Shown piece by piece: positions 1-4,006 of a stretch of 5,108 nt of DNA. The DNA lies in assembly GCA_035533375.1 (NCBI GenBank), contig DATLTV010000042.1, positions 1 through 5,108 of the forward strand, in the 5' to 3' direction. This DNA comes from DATLTV01 sp035533375 (lineage in GTDB: Bacteria > Patescibacteriota > Minisyncoccia > UBA6257 > 2-01-FULL-56-20). The first letter of the stretch is position 1. The number at the start of each line of letters is the position of its first letter. Under the pieces are notes generated by a model that saw only the letters and a list, made by a program, of their open reading frames with translations, searched no databases and had not been told where the DNA came from. The position numbers and the translations under genes were made by a program.

Positions 1-54
1 TACCTGCCGAAGCAGGTAACGGCCGCGCGGCCGCGCCGCACGTCGAAAAAGTAA
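1..54 (+). CDS. Possible 3' end of an upstream gene (partial)
   Basis: The frame starting at base 1 reads YLPKQVTAARPRRTSKK and then TAA at 52-54. Its codons end almost always in G or C, like the certain genes of this window, and a lysine/arginine-rich tail is a common protein C-terminus. A second frame starting at base 3 stays open to a TAG at 66-68, but its third positions fit the local codon use less well. A rho-independent terminator follows at 78-113, which supports a + strand gene ending here. Too little is visible to name the product. A 7-bp hairpin (1-18) and a GC-only stretch lie in the same bases, so an RNA gene's 3' end cannot be excluded. Confidence 0.3.
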   Translation, partial: YLPKQVTAARPRRTSKK

Positions 55-77
55 AGCAAGCGCGTTAGTCAGGAACG

Positions 78-113
78 AAAAGTCCCCGGGTAAGTCGGCA
101 AAGGGGGCTTTTT
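78..113 (+). terminator. Rho-independent terminator
   Basis: Bases 78-87 (AAAAGTCCCC) pair with 103-112 (GGGGGCTTTT) as a 10-bp stem with one G-U wobble and a 15-nt loop, and the 3' arm runs into a T-tract (109-113, then GTTT). It ends the transcript of whatever gene lies to the left and insulates the ABC operon promoter that follows. Confidence 0.75.
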
Positions 114-126
114 GTTTAGAGTTCCG

Positions 127-150
127 GAGCATGCTCACCAATGCTTCACC
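127..150. promoter_or_regulatory. Palindrome and direct repeat abutting the ABC promoter
   Basis: GAGCATGCTC at 127-136 is a perfect 10-bp palindrome. It overlaps a near-direct repeat, ATGCTCACC (131-139) and ATGCTTCACC (141-150). The second copy ends at the base before the proposed -35 hexamer at 151. This placement fits an activator or repressor site for the ABC transporter operon, but no known regulator motif is recognised. Short palindromes and repeats do occur by chance. Confidence 0.3.
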
Positions 151-179
151 TTGTTTTATGTAGAAATGATTAGTATACT
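151..179 (+). promoter_or_regulatory. Sigma-70-type promoter of the ABC exporter operon
   Basis: A -10 hexamer TATACT (174-179, five of six matches to TATAAT) lies 17 nt after TTGTTT (151-156, three of six matches to TTGACA). The predicted transcription start is about 186, which is exactly the A of the first ATG of the ATPase gene. The mRNA would therefore be leaderless or nearly so. Confidence 0.55.
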
Positions 180-185
180 AACTAT

Positions 186-989
186 ATGGACATGATCGAC
201 GTAAAACATCTCGTGAAGAAATTCGGCGATTTTACCGCGGTGGACGATATTTCTTTTTCTGTCCGCGAAGGGGAAATTTTCGCGTTCCTCGGACCGAACG
301 GAGCGGGGAAGTCGACGACGATCAAAATACTTACGACACTCTTAACTCCCACGAGCGGTGCGATGATGCTCAATGGCCACGATCCTGCGGTTGCCGCGGA
401 TGCCGTGCGGAAGTCCTTCGGCATCGTTTTCCAGGATCCGAGCCTGGACGACGAGCTGACCGCCGAAGAGAATATGGAATTCCACGGCGTGCTCTACGGC
501 GTGCCGAAAAAGCTCCGCCGGCAGCGCATCGAAGACCTTCTGAAATTCGTGGATATTTGGGAACGGAGAAAGAGCCTCGTCAAGGAATTTTCGGGCGGCA
601 TGAAGCGCCGGCTCGAGATCGCGCGCGGGCTTTTGCACCACCCGAAAGTGCTCTTTCTCGACGAACCGACGCTCGGCCTTGATCCGCAGACGAGGAATCA
701 TATGTGGAGCTATTTGAAGGAATTGAACAAGACCGAAAAGATCACGGTGTTTTTCACGACGCATTACATGGAAGAAGCCGACCGGATCGCCGATCGCATC
801 GCGATCATCGATCACGGGAAGATCATCGCTTCCGGAAGTTCCGCCGAGCTCAAAGCGCAGACGCAGACTTCATCGCTCGAGGACGCATTCCTGAAGTTCA
901 CGGGTACGGTCATTCGCGAGGAAGAGTCGACCGCGAAAGACCGCATGCGGCAGATGGGGAAGATGTGGCGAGGAGGAGGGAAGAGGTAA
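186..989 (+). CDS. ABC transporter ATP-binding protein, DrrA-like
   Basis: This 267-residue cytoplasmic ATPase powers an ABC-2 type exporter and is paired with the permease immediately downstream. All nucleotide-binding motifs are present: Walker A GPNGAGKST (36-44), Q-loop FQDPSLD (Q83), signature FSGGM (135-139), Walker B VLFLDEP (D159, E160), D-loop GLD (164-166) and the switch histidine H193 in TTHYMEEAD. The segment LEDAFLKFTG (231-240) is typical of the DrrA/CcmA branch that drives export of drugs, lipids or polysaccharides. The substrate cannot be read from sequence. The tail after 240 is short and ends basic and glycine-rich (WRGGGKR). An alternative start is the ATG at 192, giving MIDVKHL, which resembles many family members. 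Neither start has a Shine-Dalgarno site, but the promoter position favours 186 on a leaderless message. Confidence 0.95.
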   Translation: MDMIDVKHLVKKFGDFTAVDDISFSVREGEIFAFLGPNGAGKSTTIKILTTLLTPTSGAMMLNGHDPAVAADAVRKSFGIVFQDPSLDDELTAEENMEFHGVLYGVPKKLRRQRIEDLLKFVDIWERRKSLVKEFSGGMKRRLEIARGLLHHPKVLFLDEPTLGLDPQTRNHMWSYLKELNKTEKITVFFTTHYMEEADRIADRIAIIDHGKIIASGSSAELKAQTQTSSLEDAFLKFTGTVIREEESTAKDRMRQMGKMWRGGGKR

Positions 990-1114
990 ATTTTCAATTA
1001 TCAATTTTTAATTTTTTTAATCAATTTTCAATGAAGCAATTTTCAAGCGTGTTTGTAAATTATAAAATGTGAATTGTAAATTTATTGAAAATTAAAAATT
1101 GATAATTGAAAATT
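989..1114. repeat. AT-rich element with perfect 27-bp inverted repeat
   Basis: Bases 989-1015 are the exact reverse complement of 1088-1114, with a 72-nt centre. The nonamer AATTTTCAA occurs at 989, 1023 and 1038, and its reverse complement TTGAAAATT at 1085 and 1106. The stretch 990-1120 is only about 15% G+C, in sharp contrast with both flanking genes. The left arm begins on the last A of the ATPase stop codon, and the right arm ends 12 nt before the permease ATG. It has no transposase and is best described as a non-autonomous palindromic intergenic element. Transcribed, it would form a long A-U hairpin between two co-transcribed genes. Confidence 0.8.
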
Positions 1115-1126
1115 GAAATTAAACCC

Positions 1127-1873
1127 ATGAAAACCATCTACATATTGTGGCTCCGGCAGATCAAGCGGTATTTACGTTCGAAGTCGCGGATCGTGGGTTC
1201 GCTCGGCCAGCCGCTCTTATTCCTCCTTGCGCTCGGATACGGTCTCGGGTCGGTTTTCCAGGCCGCGGGACAAGGGAATTATTTCCAATTTTTAGGGCCC
1301 GGCATTATCGGCATGAGCATTATTTTCACGGCGATCTTCTCGGGCATCGAGCTTATCTGGGACCGCCAGTTCGGCTTTCTCAAGGAAACGCTCGTGGCTC
1401 CGGTCTCGCGCATAAACATCATGATCGGTCGCACGCTCGGCGGCGCGACCGTTGCCACGTTCCAGGGGATTATCGTGCTCCTGCTTGCGACCGCGTTCGG
1501 CTTCCGGCCGTATAACTGGGCGCTCGTTCCCGCCGCCATCCTTGTCATGCTTCTCGTGGGGCTTCTGTTTACCGCGCTCGGTACGGGTATCGCCTCGCTC
1601 CTCGAAGATATGCAGGGCTTCCAGCTCATCATGAACTTTCTCGTGATGCCGCTCTTTTTCCTCTCCGGCGCTTTGTTTCCGCTCTCCGGCCTTCCTGCCG
1701 CGCTCGCTACGGTTACGAAGTTCGACCCACTGACCTACGGCATCGACGCTTTTCGCGGGCTTCTCGTAAACACGGCGCACTTCAGTCTGAGCGTGGATAT
1801 CGGTATCCTCGCCGCAATCACCGTCGTGTTTCTCGGGATTAGCACGTATCTTTTCTCGAAAATACAGTTATAG
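1127..1873 (+). CDS. ABC-2 type transporter permease (DrrB-like)
   Basis: This 248-residue integral membrane protein is the likely channel partner of the upstream ATPase in a cytoplasmic-membrane exporter. Six hydrophobic segments are visible at about 22-44, 56-78, 103-126, 130-158, 164-187 and 223-243, matching the usual ABC-2 six-helix layout. The family-typical loop FLKETLVAPVSRINIMIGR (84-102) after the second helix and FFLSGALFPL (177-186) in the fifth are both clear. The N-terminal MKTIYILWLRQIKRYLRSK is a basic cytoplasmic amphipathic segment before helix 1, also typical. I chose the ATG at 1127. A TTG at 1106 would add seven residues but lies inside the AT-rich repeat element. There is no Shine-Dalgarno site before the ATG. 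The gene is probably co-transcribed with the ATPase, because no good promoter is seen in the 137-bp gap. Confidence 0.93.
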   Translation: MKTIYILWLRQIKRYLRSKSRIVGSLGQPLLFLLALGYGLGSVFQAAGQGNYFQFLGPGIIGMSIIFTAIFSGIELIWDRQFGFLKETLVAPVSRINIMIGRTLGGATVATFQGIIVLLLATAFGFRPYNWALVPAAILVMLLVGLLFTALGTGIASLLEDMQGFQLIMNFLVMPLFFLSGALFPLSGLPAALATVTKFDPLTYGIDAFRGLLVNTAHFSLSVDIGILAAITVVFLGISTYLFSKIQL

Positions 1874-1882
1874 AATTTTCTT

Positions 1883-1920
1883 TGGCCGCGAAGGATCGAC
1901 CATATTCCGCATCGCGGCTA
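1883..1920 (+). terminator. Hairpin after the permease gene, possible terminator
   Basis: TGGCCGCGA (1883-1891) pairs with TCGCGGCTA (1912-1920), nine pairs including one G-U, around a 20-nt loop, starting 10 nt after the permease stop. There is no proper T-tract behind it (GACCTCTTTCC), so it is a weak intrinsic terminator at best or simply an mRNA 3'-end stabilising hairpin. Confidence 0.4.
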
Positions 1921-1930
1921 GACCTCTTTC

Positions 1931-1960
1931 CGTCATCCCGAACTTGGTTCAGGATCTATG
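1931..1960. repeat. REP-like intergenic repeat (CCCGAACTTGGTTCAGGATC type)
   Basis: The core CCCGAACTTGGTTCAGG is an imperfect palindrome: CCCGAAC against GTTCAGG with one mismatch and a TTG loop. It continues into ATCTATG. I recognise it as resembling a dispersed intergenic repeat seen in many bacterial genomes. This is the only full copy in the window, so dispersal cannot be shown here. It sits in the gap between convergent genes, the usual home of such repeats. Confidence 0.5.
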
Positions 1961-1993
1961 CTTCCGGAAAAATCTAGAAGGGCTTTTGAGGTA

Positions 1994-2015
1994 GGTTCCG
2001 GAGCTTGTCGAAAAG
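1994..2015. repeat. REP-like intergenic repeat (TTCCGGAGCTTGTCGAAAAG type)
   Basis: Read on the - strand this is CTTTTCGACAAGCTCCGGAA, close to the widespread intergenic sequence family CTTCGACAAGCTCAGGA. The ten bases GTTCCGGAGC (1995-2004) occur again at 121-130, in the gap before the ABC operon, which suggests a partial or degenerate second copy. Together with the repeat at 1931-1960 it fills most of the 160-bp convergent gap 1874-2033, where no gene is seen. Confidence 0.45.
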
Positions 2016-2033
2016 AGAGTTCCCCGGCAAGCC

Positions 2034-2705
2034 CTAGGCCGCTGCGATTTTATATCCGCGGCCGGAGATCGTCTGGATAAGCTTCCGACTGCCGCACCCG
2101 CCGAGTTTTTTCCGCAGGCTCAGAATATGCGATTCAATGGTGTTCGAAAAAGGGTCGACGCTCATGTCCCAAACGTGTTCCATAAGCATGGCGCGGGAGA
2201 GGACGGATCCGCGGTGTTTGAGGAGATATTCGAGGAGCATGAATTCTTTGCGGGTGAGGTGCATTTCTTTTTTGCCGCGGTGTAAGGAGCAGTTTTTGAC
2301 GTCGAGTATAAAATCGCCCACTTTCATGACCTCCGTTTCGATTCGGGCGGGTCGCCGCAGAAGGGCGCGGATCCGCGCCAAGAGTTCTTCCAGGGAAAAC
2401 GGCTTCACGAGATAATCGTCGGCGCCGGCGTTCAGGAGATCGATTTTTGCCGTCGTTTCCGACTTCACCGAAAGCACGAGAATGGGCGTGTTTTTCCCCG
2501 CCGCGCGTATTTCCCCGCATACCGTGATGCCGGATTTCTTCGGCAGCAGGTTGTCGAGGAGGATGAGGTCGTAGCCGTTCGTGCGGGCGAGGTAAGACCC
2601 TCGTTCGCCGTCGCGGGCGACATCGACGGCGAAAGGTTTCGCTTCGAGCTGGGACTTGAGGATATCCGCGACATCCGCCGCGTCTTCGATCAATAAAATG
2701 CGCAT
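2034..2705 (-). CDS. OmpR/PhoB-family response regulator transcription factor
   Basis: This 223-residue DNA-binding protein has two domains. The receiver domain (about 1-118) has the acidic pair E7-D8, phospho-acceptor D51 in LILLDNLLPKKSG, S79 in the Ser/Thr switch position (VLSVKS) and K101 in LVKPF. The winged-helix domain (about 126-223) has the family pattern LTRKEFMLLEYLL (150-162), LSRAMLMEHVWD (169-180), the recognition-helix stretch NTIESHILSLRKKL (188-201) and SGRGYK (214-219). Length and domain order match typical PhoB/OmpR/CopR-type regulators. All phosphorylation residues are intact, so a partner histidine kinase is expected, but none is in this window. The gene runs divergently from radC. 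Its start ATG (2703-2705) has no Shine-Dalgarno site, the preceding bases being CAATCCAACCG. Its signal and regulon are unknown. The 11-bp direct repeats at 2755-2798 are a good candidate for its own binding site. Confidence 0.95.
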   Translation of the reverse strand: MRILLIEDAADVADILKSQLEAKPFAVDVARDGERGSYLARTNGYDLILLDNLLPKKSGITVCGEIRAAGKNTPILVLSVKSETTAKIDLLNAGADDYLVKPFSLEELLARIRALLRRPARIETEVMKVGDFILDVKNCSLHRGKKEMHLTRKEFMLLEYLLKHRGSVLSRAMLMEHVWDMSVDPFSNTIESHILSLRKKLGGCGSRKLIQTISGRGYKIAAA

Positions 2706-2722
2706 CGGTTGGATTGATTAAT

Positions 2723-2739
2723 GGTAATTAGTAATTACC
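2723..2739. promoter_or_regulatory. Perfect palindrome at the response regulator transcription start
   Basis: GGTAATTAGTAATTACC has 8-bp arms around a single G and no mismatch. It covers the predicted transcription start (about 2736, - strand) of the response regulator gene and lies in its 5' untranslated region. A dimeric repressor bound here would block initiation, and the same sequence could form a short hairpin in the leader. Which protein would bind is unknown. The OmpR family usually prefers direct rather than inverted repeats. Confidence 0.5.
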
Positions 2740-2742
2740 GGC

Positions 2743-2772
2743 ATCATAGCAAATATAGATAAAATCTTTCTA
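2743..2772 (-). promoter_or_regulatory. Extended -10 promoter of the response regulator gene
   Basis: On the - strand the sequence TGCTATGAT (plus-strand 2743-2751) is an extended -10 element, with TATGAT matching TATAAT at five of six bases. TAGAAA (plus-strand 2767-2772, four of six matches to TTGACA) lies 18 nt upstream as the -35. Transcription would start near 2736 and give a leader of about 30 nt. The promoter spacer contains the outermost 11-bp repeat unit, so the regulator could influence its own expression. Confidence 0.55.
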
Positions 2773-2798
2773 AAAAATAGATAAAATAAAGATAAAGT
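2755..2798. promoter_or_regulatory. Four abutting 11-bp direct repeats, putative OmpR/PhoB-type operator
   Basis: The units are ATAGATAAAAT (2755-2765), CTTTCTAAAAA (2766-2776), ATAGATAAAAT (2777-2787) and AAAGATAAAGT (2788-2798). Units 1 and 3 are identical, unit 4 matches them at nine of eleven bases, and unit 2 at six of eleven. OmpR/PhoB-family proteins are known to bind head-to-tail to half-sites spaced 11 bp apart. The array ends 5 bp before the radC -35, the classic activator position, and overlaps the -35 and spacer of the divergent regulator promoter. The binding protein is inferred to be the adjacent response regulator. The low sequence complexity (A-rich) is the main reason for caution. 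Confidence 0.5.
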
Positions 2799-2803
2799 GG
2801 AAT

Positions 2804-2831
2804 TTGACACTATGCCGTCATTCTCTATTAT
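2804..2831 (+). promoter_or_regulatory. Promoter of the radC operon
   Basis: A perfect -35 hexamer TTGACA (2804-2809) is followed after 16 nt by TATTAT (2826-2831, five of six matches to TATAAT), with predicted transcription start near 2838. The hexamers lie within the open frame upstream of radC, so the GTG at 2797 and the ATG at 2812 would not be on this transcript. The first in-frame ATG downstream is at 2854. Confidence 0.6.
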
Positions 2832-2853
2832 TAATGCATATCCTCACGTTCCG

Positions 2854-3606
2854 ATGATCACTTCACTTTATCCCGCACTTCGTTCTTACGAGCTCCGCGA
2901 CACCGATGCGGTGCTTGACGGGGAACGGCAATACATACTGAAGATTCGCGATCTGCCCCTTGACGAAAAGCCGCGGGAAAAGCTCGCGAAGTACGGCCCC
3001 GAAGCGCTTTCCGTGAGCGAGCTTATGGCGGTCGTCCTCGGCGTCGGCACAAAAAAGGAGGAAGTACTGCGCATGTCGAACCGCCTGCTCAAGGAATACG
3101 GCGAGAAGGCGATCGTCCACGAGCGCGATCCGAAGAAGATCCAGGTGTCGCTCGGTATCCCGCTCGTGAAAGCGTGCCAGGTCGTCGCTTGTTTCGAGCT
3201 CGGTCGTCGGTTTTTCCAAACGGCGAACGGCAAGCCCGTTTTCATCCGCACGGCAAAGCAGGTGTTCGAATATCTGAAGGATATGCGCGAACTGCCCAAG
3301 GAGCACTTGCGCGGCCTCTATCTCAACAATCATTACCATCTTATCCACGACGAGGTGATATCAATCGGCAGTCTTACGTCGAATATCGTGCATCCCAGGG
3401 AAGTATTCCGGCCCGCGCTCGAGCATGTCGCCTCCGCCATGATTCTCGCGCACAATCATCCGTCCGGGATCGCGACTCCTTCCGAGGCCGATATCGCGAT
3501 CACGAAACAGCTGATCGACGCCGGAAAGATCCTCGGCATCCACGTGCTCGACCATATCGTCGTCACGAAAAATAAATTTTCAAGCATTCCCGCAAACTAT
3601 GAATAA
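2854..3606 (+). CDS. radC: RadC/UPF0758 family protein with JAB/MPN metal-binding domain
   Basis: From the ATG at 2854 the protein has 250 residues. Residues about 27-120 form the N-terminal UPF0758 region, with IRDLPLDEKPREKLAKYGPE (31-50) and a helix-hairpin-helix-like segment around LGIPLVKACQVVACFELGRR (100-119). The C-terminal MPN/JAMM-like domain (about 130-250) carries HNHPSG (200-205), S210 and D213 in TPSEAD, and LDHIVV (232-237), so the zinc ligands H200, H202 and D213 are intact. Despite the name, a repair role of RadC in E. coli has been withdrawn. Family members are often linked to competence or mobile DNA, and their chemistry is unsettled. Starts at 2797 (GTG) or 2812 (ATG) would add 19 or 14 residues, but a perfect -35 at 2804 argues against them. 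GTGGA at 2797 is a weak SD-like match for the 2812 ATG, which remains possible. The gene overlaps the next one by 8 nt. Confidence 0.92.
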   Translation: MITSLYPALRSYELRDTDAVLDGERQYILKIRDLPLDEKPREKLAKYGPEALSVSELMAVVLGVGTKKEEVLRMSNRLLKEYGEKAIVHERDPKKIQVSLGIPLVKACQVVACFELGRRFFQTANGKPVFIRTAKQVFEYLKDMRELPKEHLRGLYLNNHYHLIHDEVISIGSLTSNIVHPREVFRPALEHVASAMILAHNHPSGIATPSEADIAITKQLIDAGKILGIHVLDHIVVTKNKFSSIPANYE

Positions 3607-3880
3607 CTACGCGATACGAACAAACGACTGTACGGTGGCCTGCGGTGTTTTTGGCGGCATGCTGCTCCGCGACGAATTCGCGAAAAGCGGCCGCTGGGAG
3701 GATTTCGGCGAGCAGGATCTTGATGCGTATTTCAACGGAGGATATGCGACACTCCTCTCCCGACTTGAAGCTTTCAGGGATCTTCCCCGGCCGCTTACCG
3801 CGGAGGAAAATAAAGAGTTGCGGTTCATGCTCGAAGCGTTGATCGAGGCGAAGCGTGTGCTCACAAACGCGGTCAATTGA
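3599..3880 (+). CDS. Conserved-looking small protein of unknown function, coupled to radC
   Basis: I do not recognise this 93-residue protein. Its ATG (3599-3601) sits inside the last codons of radC, giving the overlap ATGAATAA, so translation is probably coupled and the two are almost certainly one operon. There is no separate Shine-Dalgarno site. The N-terminal part has C11 and C15 in DCTVACG followed by a short hydrophobic stretch (GVFGGMLL, 16-23), too short for a membrane helix and without signal-peptide features. The C-terminal half (about 49-92) is rich in charged and leucine residues and is likely helical (TAEENKELRFMLEALIEAKRVL). Third-position G/C preference matches the neighbours, supporting real coding. 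The product is probably a soluble cytoplasmic protein. The stop codon lies inside a perfect 22-bp palindrome. Confidence 0.75.
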   Translation: MNNYAIRTNDCTVACGVFGGMLLRDEFAKSGRWEDFGEQDLDAYFNGGYATLLSRLEAFRDLPRPLTAEENKELRFMLEALIEAKRVLTNAVN

Positions 3881-3887
3881 CCGCGTT
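3866..3887. repeat. Perfect 22-bp palindrome spanning the stop codon of the small gene
   Basis: Bases 3866-3876 are the exact reverse complement of 3877-3887. In RNA this gives a 9-bp stem (AACGCGGTC with GACCGCGTT) closed by an AATT tetraloop, with the TGA stop (3878-3880) at the loop/stem junction. It is not followed by a T-tract, so it is not an intrinsic terminator. It may be a stability hairpin or a protein-binding site, or it may be fortuitous. The next 70 bases to the terminator hold no feature I can name. Confidence 0.65.
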
Positions 3888-3957
3888 CGCCGGGATGATG
3901 TTCGCAGGCGCGTTTCCTTGCGCGATCGCCGCCATGCATCTTCGGCCATTCGGGAAC

Positions 3958-4001
3958 AAATAAAAATCCGCTCCGATCGGAATCGGAACGGATTTTTATT
4001 T
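3958..4001. terminator. Bidirectional rho-independent terminator
   Basis: AAATAAAAATCCG (3958-3970) pairs exactly with CGGATTTTTATTT (3989-4001). After one C/A mismatch the stem continues with TCCGAT (3972-3977) and ATCGGA (3982-3987) around a CGGA loop. The A-tract on one side and T-tract on the other let it end transcripts from both directions: the radC operon on the + strand and the cellulase gene on the - strand, whose stop is only 5 bases away. Confidence 0.9.
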
Positions 4002-4006
4002 TTAGA

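Noticed and set aside
1..68. 3' end of a structured RNA such as tmRNA, because of the TACCTGC/GCAGGTA hairpin and GC-only tract
   Set aside because: No TPsiC-like motif or CCA end is present. A coding tail with fitting codon use explains the bases at least as well, though it is not certain.
1060..1068. TATAAAAT inside the AT-rich element as a promoter for the permease
   Set aside because: No -35-like hexamer lies at 16-18 nt, and TATA-like strings are expected by chance in sequence of about 15% G+C.
704..1072. 122-aa + strand open frame overlapping the end of the ABC ATPase
   Set aside because: It is an out-of-frame shadow of a certain ABC gene, rich in R/H/D, and runs into the AT-rich repeat. 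It has no start signal and no recognisable domain.
1106..1126. TTG start giving a permease seven residues longer
   Set aside because: The extra residues are encoded by the inverted-repeat element, and the ATG at 1127 gives the usual N-terminus of ABC-2 permeases.
1292..1780. 162-aa - strand open frame opposite the permease
   Set aside because: This is an antisense shadow of a clear membrane protein. The composition (E/R/K/H-rich) is what the complement of hydrophobic GC-rich codons gives.
2755..2798. CRISPR-like or microsatellite interpretation of the 11-bp repeats
   Set aside because: There are no spacers and units are too short for CRISPR. Units differ in a way not typical of simple slippage, and the position next to the -35 favours an operator.
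2863..3348. 161-aa - strand open frame opposite radC
   Set aside because: It is antisense to a recognised RadC gene, with no promoter or family features. Strong third-position G/C bias opens antisense frames by itself.
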